From: Streptomyces sp. STR69 | GTDB taxonomy: Bacteria > Actinomycetota > Actinomycetes > Streptomycetales > Streptomycetaceae | DNA: 64,000 bases | Direction: 5' to 3' | Assembly (NCBI RefSeq): GCF_024519455.1 | Contig: NZ_JALJRY010000033.1 | Location: 1 to 64,000 of the forward strand | Part shown: positions 1 to 6,865 of the stretch, one piece after another | Position numbering within the stretch: position 1 is the stretch's first letter | Layout: every line of letters begins with the position of its first letter | Position numbers and translations under genes: made by a program | The notes under the pieces: generated by a model | Told to the model about the DNA's origin: nothing | The model's input: the letters and a program-made list of their open reading frames with translations, nothing else | Databases searched by the model: none

Positions 1-345
1 CTCAAGGAACGGACGCTTCCTTTGTACTCACCCTCTCGGGCTTTCCTCCGGGCTTCCCTTCGGTCTTGCGTTTCCGACTCTATCAGACCGTTTCCGGTCC
101 CGATTTCCTCGGTGCTTTCCAGGTTCCCGCTTCCGCGTTTCCCTTTCCGGCGACTCCGACTCTATCAGATCCTTTCGGGCCTGACTCCCAGTCAGAGGGG
201 GCTGCCATCCCGGCCCTTGGGCCGTTCCGACGAGTGAGACTTTAGCGGATTCCTGAGTCCCGAGCGAATCGGGGGTGCGTCCTTTCGAACGCGGATTCCT
301 CATTTCGCAAATACGCATGCCAATACAACGCGACGACGGATCGCC
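1..345 (-). promoter_or_regulatory. rRNA operon leader (5' of 16S), operon runs off the left edge
   Basis: Read on the minus strand, this stretch matches my memory of the conserved Streptomyces rrn leader upstream of 16S rRNA. It contains GACTGGGAGTCAG, then TCTGATAGAGTCGGA twice (169-155 and 87-73, 82 bp apart), and ends with GGGTGAGTACAAAGGAAGC near the edge. No protein reading frame here is convincing. Mature 16S would start a short distance beyond position 1, outside the window. Such leaders carry several promoters plus antitermination and RNase III processing signals; which element is which cannot be assigned from sequence alone. Confidence 0.75.
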
Positions 346-421
346 GATTGTTTGTAGGTACCTGCGGAATGGCTGTCCGGGGACCGACCGGGGTCGGCGC
401 TCACGTCGGACAACTCGGAGA

Positions 422-450
422 ACACTACGTACGCGGTAGGGGCGTGTCAA
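422..450 (-). promoter_or_regulatory. Minus-strand promoter for the rRNA operon
   Basis: On the minus strand TTGACA (450-445) is followed after exactly 17 bp by TAGTGT (427-422), a near-consensus vegetative (HrdB-type) promoter reading toward the rRNA leader. A second candidate -10, TAAAGT (244-239), lies nearer the leader behind a weak TTCGCT box at 268-263. Streptomyces rrn operons are known for tandem promoters, which fits. The upstream promoter lies inside the region that must also carry the trpS promoter on the other strand. Confidence 0.6.
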
Positions 451-491
451 CTCCGCTCCGGAGAGCACTGCGGAGGCGTACGCTGGGTGAC

Positions 492-533
492 GTGACTTCG
501 CATACGTGCACCCAACAGTGGTGGGCCGCCTGA
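492..533 (+). CDS. trpS leader peptide with two adjacent Trp codons
   Basis: A 13-residue reading frame starts at GTG 492 and ends TQQWWAA before TGA at 531-533. The two Trp codons (519-524) are adjacent, just before mutually exclusive hairpins that precede trpS. This is the classic design of ribosome-mediated attenuation: scarcity of charged tRNA-Trp stalls the ribosome on the tandem Trp codons. The S. coelicolor auxiliary, indolmycin-resistant trpRS1 is known to be controlled this way. The GTG start is inferred; a recognisable Shine-Dalgarno is weak. Confidence 0.75.
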   Translation: MTSHTCTQQWWAA

Positions 534-583
534 CGGCGGCCGTACACACGTATGTACTCAACGGCCGCCGCATCGGCGGCCGT
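524..583 (+). promoter_or_regulatory. Trp attenuator controlling trpS
   Basis: Four complementary segments are visible. Segment 1, GGCCGCC (524-530), overlaps the end of the leader peptide and pairs with segment 2, GGCGGCC (535-541). Segment 2, extended to CGGCGGCCGT (534-543), can instead pair perfectly with segment 3, ACGGCCGCCG (561-570). Segment 3 pairs perfectly with segment 4, CGGCGGCCGT (574-583). The 1:2 plus 3:4 fold should terminate transcription and 2:3 is the antiterminator. A ribosome stalled at the Trp codons (519-524) would cover segment 1 and favour 2:3, so trpS is expressed when charged tRNA-Trp is low or the main synthetase is inhibited. Confidence 0.8.
561..583 (+). terminator. 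Attenuator terminator hairpin
   Basis: ACGGCCGCCG, a CAT loop, then CGGCGGCCGT form a perfect 10-bp stem, followed by the moderately T-rich TCGCGTTTCTCCC. It lies 65 bp before the trpS start codon and is mutually exclusive with the 534-543:561-570 antiterminator. Confidence 0.75.
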
Positions 584-647
584 TCGCGTTTCTCCCTCCA
601 GAGGGTCGGCCGGCCGGGTGCGGCGGTCTCGACCAGGAGGTGGAGAG

Positions 648-1643
648 ATGACACGGGTCTTCAGTGGGGTCAAGCCGACCGGGCACCTGACGCTGGGGAA
701 CTACCTGGGTGCCGTGCGGCGCTGGGTCGATCTGGATCAGCGGCAGAGCGACGCCCTGTTCTGCGTGGTCGATCTGCACGCGCTGACCGTGGACCACGAT
801 CCGGCGCGGGTGCGCAGGCTCACCAGGCAGGCGGCGACACTGCTGCTGGCGGCGGGGCTGGATCCCGAGTTGTGCACCGTGTTCGTACAGAGTCATGTGG
901 ACGAGCACACACGGCTGTCGTACGTCATGGAGTGTGTGGCGACCGACGGCGAGATGCGGCGAATGGTGCAGTACAAGGAGAAGGCCGCGCGTGAGCGGGA
1001 GCGGGGCGGGAGTGTGCGGCTGTCGTTGCTGACGTATCCCGTGCTGATGGCGGCGGACATCCTGGCGTACGGGACGGACGAGGTGCCGGTCGGGGACGAC
1101 CAGACGCAGCATGTGGAGCTGGCCCGGGATCTGGCGGTCAGGTTCAACCAGCGGTACGGCCATACGTTCGTGGTGCCCCGGGCCACCCGGCCGGGGGTGG
1201 CGGCGCGGGTGATGAATCTGCAGGAGCCGACTTCGAAGATGGGGAAGTCGGACGACTCCGGGCCGGGGACCGTCTATCTGCTGGACGAGCCGGACGCCGT
1301 ACGGAAGAAGGTCATGCGGGCCGTGACCGACAGTGCGGCGGAGGTCGTCTACGACCGGGAGGAGCGGCCGGGGGTCGCCAATCTGCTGGAGATCCTGGCC
1401 GCTTGCGAAGGTGGGAACCCCGAGGACTTGAGCGGTGTATATGAGTCGTACGGAGCGTTGAAGAAGGACACCGCGGAGGCAGTGGTGGAACTGCTCAGGC
1501 CGATGCAGGAGCGGCACAAGGCGTTGTGCGCGGATCCCGCTTATGTGGAAGGGGTGTTGCGGGATGGGGCGGAGAAGGCGAGAGGGATGGCGAAGCCGAC
1601 GGTCGATACCGCGTATCGGGCCATCGGGCTTCTGCCTGCGTAG
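648..1643 (+). CDS. trpS: Tryptophanyl-tRNA synthetase, auxiliary type
   Basis: Class I aminoacyl-tRNA synthetase (331 aa, usual TrpRS length) charging tRNA-Trp. It carries the HIGH-type signature TGHLTLGN (residues 11-18) and a variant KMSKS loop, KMGKS (197-201). The active-site segment reads VVDLHALTV where many bacterial enzymes have VDQHAITV. ATG 648 is chosen because AGGAGG (635-640) sits 7 bp upstream; longer in-frame starts would run through the attenuator. The Trp attenuator and synteny with S. coelicolor suggest the inducible, indolmycin-resistant paralogue rather than the housekeeping enzyme. Resistance itself is inferred, not visible. Confidence 0.93.
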   Translation: MTRVFSGVKPTGHLTLGNYLGAVRRWVDLDQRQSDALFCVVDLHALTVDHDPARVRRLTRQAATLLLAAGLDPELCTVFVQSHVDEHTRLSYVMECVATDGEMRRMVQYKEKAARERERGGSVRLSLLTYPVLMAADILAYGTDEVPVGDDQTQHVELARDLAVRFNQRYGHTFVVPRATRPGVAARVMNLQEPTSKMGKSDDSGPGTVYLLDEPDAVRKKVMRAVTDSAAEVVYDREERPGVANLLEILAACEGGNPEDLSGVYESYGALKKDTAEAVVELLRPMQERHKALCADPAYVEGVLRDGAEKARGMAKPTVDTAYRAIGLLPA

Positions 1644-1691
1644 CCGCCCGGCCGTCGGCCGGCCGTTTCGACCGGCTTGCCGCCTGTCCGG

Positions 1692-1939
1692 TTAGGGCCT
1701 CTCCGGCGGATCAGGGCGCAGGAAGCCAGCGGCAACTGATCAGCGCCGGTGAGCGGGGTGTGGTGCGTGCAGTTGCAAGGCGGAGGACGGAGGCGGCGCG
1801 GTGAGAGCACCTCCCGGCCGAAGGCTGGGGGATGTCAACGACCGACCACAAGGCCGCTGGGGTCCCCCACGCCTTTAAGGCAGTGGGGGAAGGCGTGCCA
1901 GACCCGCGTCTGCGACAGGATCCGCCGGACAGGTCCTAG
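1692..1939. mobile_element. MITE-like element with IS5-type ends
   Basis: The ends GGCCTCTCCGGCGGATC (1696-1712) and GATCCGCCGGACAGGTC (1919-1935) are inverted repeats matching at 15 of 17 positions. Each is flanked outside by a YTAR tetramer: TTAG (1692-1695) and CTAG (1936-1939), the target pattern of the IS5 family. The interior is about 240 bp with no transposase frame, as expected for a non-autonomous miniature element. A hairpin inside may act as terminator for trpS. The right CTAG supplies the TAG stop codon of proC, so the insertion appears to have landed exactly at, or created, that stop. Confidence 0.65.
1864..1889. terminator. Hairpin inside the MITE, possible bidirectional terminator
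   Basis: CCCCCAC (1864-1870) pairs with GTGGGGG (1883-1889), and the loop contains a further GCCTT/AAGGC stem. It lies between convergent trpS and proC. There is no T-run, as is common for Streptomyces terminators. Confidence 0.45.
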
Positions 1940-2745
1940 CTGTTGCCGGAGGCCAGTTCGCGGCTGCGGTCGCGGGCTGCCTCCAGGGCTGCGATGAGGG
2001 CGGCGCGTACGCCGTGGTTCTCCAGTTCGCGGATGGCGTTGATCGTCGTGCCGGCCGGCGAGGTGACGTTCTCCCGGAGTTTGACCGGGTGTTCGCCGCT
2101 GTCGCGGAGCATGACGGCGGCGCCGATCGCGGACTGGACGATGAGGTCGTGGGCCTTGTCGCGCGGCAGGCCGAGCAGGATGCCCGCGTCCGTCATGGCT
2201 TCGACCAGGTAGAAGAAGTACGCCGGGCCGGAGCCGGAGAGGGCGGTGCAGGCGTCCTGCTGGGACTCGGGGACACGGAGTGTCTTGCCCACGGCGCCGA
2301 AGATCTCCTCGGCGTGCGCGAGGTGGGCCTCGGTGGCGTGGCTGCCGGCGGAGATGACGGACATGGCCTCGTCGACGAGCGCGGGGGTGTTCGTCATGAC
2401 CCGGACCACCGGGGTGCCCGCGGCCAGCCGCTCCTCGAAGAAGGAGGTGGGGATGCCCGCCGCGCCGCTGATGACCAGGCGGTCGGCGGGCAGGTGCGGG
2501 GCGAGTTCGTCGAGGAGGGTGCCCATGTCCTGCGGCTTGACCGTGAGGATCAGGGTGTCGGCGCTCTTCGCGGCCTCGGGGTTGGTGACCGGGGTGACTC
2601 CGTGGCGGGCGCGGAGTTCCTCGGCGCGCTCGGGGCGGCGGGCGGTGACCAGGAGGTCGGCCGGGGCCCAGCCCGCTCGGATCATTCCGCTGAGCAGGGC
2701 TTCGCCGATCTTGCCGGTGCCGAGGACTGCGACTTTCTGGGTCAT
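1936..2745 (-). CDS. proC: Pyrroline-5-carboxylate reductase
   Basis: Catalyses the last step of proline synthesis, the NAD(P)H-dependent reduction of pyrroline-5-carboxylate. The 269-aa protein has the N-terminal Rossmann glycine motif GTGKIG (9-14) and the C-terminal dimerisation region with SGSGPAYFF and TSPAGTT. Start ATG 2745 is chosen over upstream in-frame codons because the Rossmann strand begins immediately after it and a GAGG lies just upstream. The stop codon is the TAG of the CTAG at the right end of the MITE-like element. Confidence 0.93.
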   Translation of the reverse strand: MTQKVAVLGTGKIGEALLSGMIRAGWAPADLLVTARRPERAEELRARHGVTPVTNPEAAKSADTLILTVKPQDMGTLLDELAPHLPADRLVISGAAGIPTSFFEERLAAGTPVVRVMTNTPALVDEAMSVISAGSHATEAHLAHAEEIFGAVGKTLRVPESQQDACTALSGSGPAYFFYLVEAMTDAGILLGLPRDKAHDLIVQSAIGAAVMLRDSGEHPVKLRENVTSPAGTTINAIRELENHGVRAALIAALEAARDRSRELASGNS

Positions 2746-2797
2746 GGGGTCATCCTCGCACCGGCGGTGGGGAGGGGTGGAGGCTGTCCGGCTGGCG

Positions 2798-2837
2798 GAA
2801 CACCGCCGGCATACCGCGAACACCGCCGATATACCGC
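2798..2837. repeat. Two tandem 20-bp direct repeats upstream of proC
   Basis: GAACACCGCCGGCATACCGC (2798-2817) is followed directly by GAACACCGCCGATATACCGC (2818-2837), and a partial copy follows. The array fills the gap between the ABC permease stop and the proC start. It could be a proC operator or neutral sequence; there is no direct evidence for either. Confidence 0.5.
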
Positions 2838-2854
2838 CGATATGCGGAACACCT

Positions 2855-3634
2855 CTATGCCGTACGCCTCCTCAGGGTCGCCGCGCCCAGGCACAGGACC
2901 AGCAGGGCGCAGCCGGCCACGATCAGGGTGTCGCGGACGAAGGTGGTGGTCATGTCGGTGTGCTTGAGCACCTCGTTCATGCCGTCGACGGCGTACGACA
3001 TGGGCAGGACGTCGGACACGGCCTCCAGGACGGGGTGCATGTCGGAGCGCGGGGTGAAGAGGCCGCAGAGGAGGAGCTGGGGGAAGATCACGGCCGGCAT
3101 GAACTGGACGGCCTGGTATTCCGAGGCGGCGAAGGCCGAGACGAAGAGGCCGAGCGCGGTGCCGAGCAGGGCGTCGAGGAGGGCCACGAGGAGCAGGAGC
3201 CAGGGGCTGCCGGTGACGTCGAGGCCCAGGAACCAGACGGCGAGGCCGGTGGCAAGGGCCGACTGGATGACCGCGAGGAAGCCGAAGGCGAGGGCGTAGC
3301 CGGCGATCAGGTCGCCCTTGCCCAGGGGCATGGATAGGAGGCGTTCGAGGGTGCCGGAGGTGCGTTCGCGCAGGGTGGCGATCGACGTGACCAGGAACAT
3401 CGTGATGAGCGGGAAGATCCCGAGCAGTGAGGCGCCGATGCTGTCGAAGGTGCGCGGGCTGCCGTCGAAGACATAGCGCAGCAGGACGAGCATCAGGCAC
3501 GGGATGAGGATCAGCAGCGCGATCGTGCGGGGGTCGTGGCGGAGCTGGCGCAGGACGCGGGCCGCGGTGGCGGTGGTGCGGGCGACACTGAGGGCCCTGG
3601 GTGCCGTAGGGACCGTGGTGGTGGTCGTGCTCAT
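2855..3634 (-). CDS. ABC-2 type transporter permease
   Basis: Membrane subunit of an ABC exporter (259 aa). About six hydrophobic segments are visible, starting with LLILIPCLMLVLL, and the family loop RERTSGTLERLLSMP follows the second membrane span. The start ATG 3634 overlaps the stop of the ATPase gene by ATGA, so the two are translationally coupled and surely one transporter. The substrate cannot be told; NodJ/DrrB-type pairs of this shape often export drugs, lipids or polysaccharide. Confidence 0.88.
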   Translation of the reverse strand: MSTTTTTVPTAPRALSVARTTATAARVLRQLRHDPRTIALLILIPCLMLVLLRYVFDGSPRTFDSIGASLLGIFPLITMFLVTSIATLRERTSGTLERLLSMPLGKGDLIAGYALAFGFLAVIQSALATGLAVWFLGLDVTGSPWLLLLVALLDALLGTALGLFVSAFAASEYQAVQFMPAVIFPQLLLCGLFTPRSDMHPVLEAVSDVLPMSYAVDGMNEVLKHTDMTTTFVRDTLIVAGCALLVLCLGAATLRRRTA

Positions 3635-4434
3635 CGGGTCGTCTCCTTCTGGTGGGCGGTGGCCACGGCCTCGTCGACCAGGTGCAGGAAGGCGGCTTCG
3701 ACCGTGTCGGAGCCGGTACGGGTACGGAGGGCGTCGGGGGTGTCGTCGGCGAGGACCTCGCCCTCGCGCATCAGGAGGAGGCGGTGACAGCGCTCGGCCT
3801 CGTCCATGACGTGGGAGGAGATGAGGAGGGTGGCGCCGCGGGAGGCGGCGATGTCGTGGAAGAGGGTCCACAGGTCGCGGCGGAGGACGGGGTCCAGGCC
3901 GACGGTGGGTTCGTCGAGGACGAGGAGTTCGGGGGTGCCGAGGAGCGCGACCGCGAGGGAGACGCGGCTGCGCTGGCCGCCGGAGAGGTTGCCGGCGAGG
4001 GCGTCGGCGTGGGTGGCGAGGTCGACGTCGGTGAGGACGCGGTCGACTTCGTGGCGGCGGGTGGCGGCGGTGCGGCCGGGGTCGAGGATCGCGGCGAAGT
4101 AGTCGATGTTCTGACGGACCGTCAAGTCGTTGTAGATGGAGGGGGCTTGGGTGACGTAGCCGATGCGGGTGCGGAGGGTGGGGTGGCCGGCGGGGCGGCC
4201 GAGGACGTTCAGGGTGCCGGTGACCTTGGCCTGGGTGCCGACGATCGAGCGCATGAGGGTCGACTTCCCGCAGCCGGAGGGGCCGAGCAGGCCGGTGATC
4301 TGGCCGCGCGGGACGGTGAAGTCGATGCCGCGCAGGACGGTGCGGGGGCCTCGGACGACGGTGAGGGCTTCGGCCTGGACGGCGGGCTCGGGGGCGGGGG
4401 TCGTGCCGGGTGGCTCGGCGACATAATTCATCAT
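3631..4434 (-). CDS. ABC transporter ATP-binding protein
   Basis: Nucleotide-binding subunit (267 aa) of the exporter encoded with the downstream permease. Walker A is GPSGCGKST, the Q-loop region VTQAPSIY, the signature LSGGQ and Walker B LLVLDEP, all intact. ATG 4434 is chosen because the promoter at 4442-4470 puts the transcription start at or within a base or two of it, so the mRNA is likely leaderless; a second ATG follows immediately at 4431. A perfect-arm palindrome covers the start codon, pointing to repression by an unlinked regulator. Confidence 0.88.
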   Translation of the reverse strand: MMNYVAEPPGTTPAPEPAVQAEALTVVRGPRTVLRGIDFTVPRGQITGLLGPSGCGKSTLMRSIVGTQAKVTGTLNVLGRPAGHPTLRTRIGYVTQAPSIYNDLTVRQNIDYFAAILDPGRTAATRRHEVDRVLTDVDLATHADALAGNLSGGQRSRVSLAVALLGTPELLVLDEPTVGLDPVLRRDLWTLFHDIAASRGATLLISSHVMDEAERCHRLLLMREGEVLADDTPDALRTRTGSDTVEAAFLHLVDEAVATAHQKETTR

Positions 4435-4470
4435 GTGATGAATAATGCTCTCGCTGGGCGGAGCCGTCAA
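4424..4470 (-). promoter_or_regulatory. Promoter and palindromic operator of the ABC exporter operon
   Basis: On the minus strand TTGACG (4470-4465), a 17-bp spacer and CATTAT (4447-4442) form a promoter whose +1 should fall near 4435, the first base before ATG 4434. ATTCATCA-TG-TGATGAAT (read on the plus strand, starting near 4426) is an inverted repeat with 8-bp perfect arms, covering the start codon and touching the -10. It is a good candidate operator for a dimeric HTH repressor, but no regulator gene is adjacent. The rest of the gap up to the SulP gene (4471-4705) shows nothing else clear. Confidence 0.55.
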
Positions 4471-4705
4471 GCGGGTTCGGCGGCCCGGTCGCATCGGTGC
4501 GCGGGACGGCGCAGGCGCGTGTCGGCGTGATCGGAGTGGGGGGCTCCGGTATGGACGCCTCCGCGTTCACGGGGTGGTCACACGAATCGCGTGCGCAATC
4601 AACTCCCTTTCCCGACAATGGATTTCAGTTCGCCATGCCCTCCCCCGGTGCGGCGCCCACGCATCTCCCGTCCGGCTTTGTCCTGTCTACGGAGGTGCCG
4701 TTGTC

Positions 4706-6223
4706 ATGCGTGTCATGGGTGTCATGCGCTGTGGTGTGAGCAGGGCCGATCTGTTTGCTTCTCTAGTCGTCTTTCTCGTCGCGCTCCCGCTGTGCGTGGG
4801 CGTGGCGATCGCCTCCGGGGTGCCGGCCGAACTGGGGCTGGTCACCGGGATCGTCGGCGGGCTGGTGGTCGGGGCGCTGCCCGGCAGCAGCCTCCAGGTG
4901 AGCGGTCCGGCCGCCGGACTGACGGTGCTCGTGTACGAGGCCGTGCGAGCGTACGGCGTCGAGGCGCTCGGGGTGCTGGTGTTCGGGGCCGGGGTGGTGC
5001 AGTTGGGGCTCGGGGTGCTGCGGCTCGGGCGGTGGTTCCGGGCCGTGTCCGCGGCGGTGGTGCAGGGGATGCTCGCCGGGATCGGGCTCGTGCTGGTCGC
5101 AGGGCAGGTGTACGCACTCGGCGATGTGGCCGCGCCGGCGGACGGGCTCGGGAAGCTCGCGGGGTTGCTGTCGCTGCCGGGGCTGGTGGATCCGGTGGCG
5201 TTGTCAGTGGGCGGTGCCACCATTGCCGTACTGGTGCTCTGGCCTCGGTGGCGGCGAGGGGCTCGGCTGGTGCCGGGGCCGTTGGTGGCGGTGGGGCTGG
5301 CGGCGGCGGTGACCGGGGTGTGCGACCTGTCGGTGCGGCGGGTGGAGGTGCGGGGGCTGGTCGGTGCCGTGCGGGTGCCGGAGTGGGGGGATTTCGGGCG
5401 GCTCACGGAAGTGGGGGTGATCGGGACGGTCGTCGCGTTCGCGTTCATCGCGTCGGCGGAGTCGTTGTTCAGCGCGGCGGCGGTGGACCGGCTGCACCGG
5501 AGTCCGCGGACGGACTACGACCGGGAGTTGATCGCACAGGGCGCGGGGAACGCGTTGTGCGGGGCGCTCGGGGCGCTGCCGATGACCGCGGTGATCGTGC
5601 GGAGCGCGGTGAACGTGCAGGCGGGGGCCAGGACCAAGGCCTCGCGGGTGCTGCACGGTGGGTGGCTGTTGCTGTTCACCGCGCTGCTGCCCGGGGTGCT
5701 GGGGCTGGTGCCGGTCGCGGCGCTGGCCGGGCTGCTCGTTCACGCCGGGTGCAAGCTCGTGCCTGTACGGCAGGTGCGGGGACTGTGGGCCGGGCATCGA
5801 GGTGAGGTGGTCGTGCTCGGGGTGACCGCGGTGGCGATCGTGGTGGGGAATCTGTTCGAGGGGGTGCTGGTCGGGCTGGCGCTGGCCGTGGCGAAGACCG
5901 CGTGGGACATCAGCCATGTCCACGTGGAGACGGAGGACCTCGGCGACGCGGGGATCGTCGTACGGGTCCTGGGACATGCGACGTTTCTACGGCTGCCGAA
6001 GCTGCTGGACGCGTTGGAGGCTCTGCCGTACGACCGGGAAGTGCGGCTGGAGTTGGGCGGGTTGCGGCATGTGGATCATGCGTGTGCGGCGGCGTTGGAG
6101 GGGTGGGTCATCGCGCGGGGAGGGGATGGCGGGGGCGGCGGGAGTGACGGGAGCGGTGGAAACGACGGAGGTGGCGGGAGCAGCGAGGGTGGCGCGGGGG
6201 TGATCGCGGTCAAGGGGGTGTGA
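4706..6223 (+). CDS. SulP family anion transporter with STAS domain
   Basis: Inner-membrane permease (505 aa) of the SLC26/SulP family (sulfate, bicarbonate or similar anions). The N-terminal three quarters is a run of hydrophobic segments beginning FASLVVFLVALPLCVGVA and including GLVTGIVGG and the conserved SGPAAG. A C-terminal STAS domain (about residues 390-480) follows, then a Gly/Ser-rich tail. ATG 4706 is taken because GGAGG (4691-4695) is 10 bp upstream and the predicted membrane domain starts directly after it. The substrate is not predictable. Confidence 0.85.
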   Translation: MRVMGVMRCGVSRADLFASLVVFLVALPLCVGVAIASGVPAELGLVTGIVGGLVVGALPGSSLQVSGPAAGLTVLVYEAVRAYGVEALGVLVFGAGVVQLGLGVLRLGRWFRAVSAAVVQGMLAGIGLVLVAGQVYALGDVAAPADGLGKLAGLLSLPGLVDPVALSVGGATIAVLVLWPRWRRGARLVPGPLVAVGLAAAVTGVCDLSVRRVEVRGLVGAVRVPEWGDFGRLTEVGVIGTVVAFAFIASAESLFSAAAVDRLHRSPRTDYDRELIAQGAGNALCGALGALPMTAVIVRSAVNVQAGARTKASRVLHGGWLLLFTALLPGVLGLVPVAALAGLLVHAGCKLVPVRQVRGLWAGHRGEVVVLGVTAVAIVVGNLFEGVLVGLALAVAKTAWDISHVHVETEDLGDAGIVVRVLGHATFLRLPKLLDALEALPYDREVRLELGGLRHVDHACAAALEGWVIARGGDGGGGGSDGSGGNDGGGGSSEGGAGVIAVKGV

Positions 6224-6865
6224 CGGGGGGTTAGGGGGTGGGGGCTGGGGTTGTCGGAGGTTGGCCGCCTGGGCAGCTGGCGGTTGTACCGCCGGAGCAG
6301 CCGGGGGTTGCCCCAGCGCCCAGGCTGTCGGAGGTTGGCCGCCCGGGCAGCCGACAGTCGCGCCGCCGAGGCAGCCAACGGTTGACCGCCGGAGCCGTCG
6401 AAGATCGTTTCGTTGGGACGCCGGGGGTTGACCGCTGGGCCGTCAGAGGTCGCTCCACTGAGGCAACCGGCGGCCGTCCCGCCGAGGTTGTCAGGAAAGT
6501 CGTGTCGCTGAGGCGACCGGAGGTCGCGCCGTCAGGGCCGCCAGACGTTGACCGGCCGGGCGGCCGGCAGCCAGGCCGCCGGGGCACCAGGGGTTGACGC
6601 CAGAGCCGTCAGAGGTCGCGCCGGGGGTTGACCGCCGGGGTCGCCAGAGGTCGCGCCGCTGACGCAATCAGCGGTCGACCGCTCGGCAGGCGGAGGCTGT
6701 GTGGGCTGAGGCAGGCGGAGGTCGGGGCGTTGGGGCTGTCGGAGGTCGTACCGCCGAGGCGATCAGCAGTCGTGCCGGCGAGGTCGTCAGCGGTCGTGTC
6801 GGTGACGCAACCAGCGGTTGGCTGCTCCGGCAGTCGGAGGGCGTGTCGCTGGGGTCGTCAGGAGG
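6224..6865. repeat. Degenerate short-repeat array, no gene
   Basis: A 640-bp non-coding stretch between the convergent SulP and methyltransferase genes, made of many diverged copies of a roughly 23-25-bp unit such as GCCGTCAGAGGTCGCGCC followed by GCTGAGGCA or GGGGGTTGACCGCCG. Examples lie near 6250, 6324, 6440, 6520, 6605 and 6640. Spacing is irregular and no copies are identical over long stretches. Open frames here are long only because of base composition. I see no transposase, tRNA or clear promoter. Confidence 0.6.

Noticed and set aside
28..654. 208-codon open frame on the minus strand
   Set aside because: It runs through the rRNA leader and trpS attenuator; its sequence is Arg/Pro-rich and matches no family.
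6224..6865. CRISPR array
   Set aside because: Units are degenerate and irregularly spaced, there are no identical repeats with unique spacers, and no cas gene is in the window.
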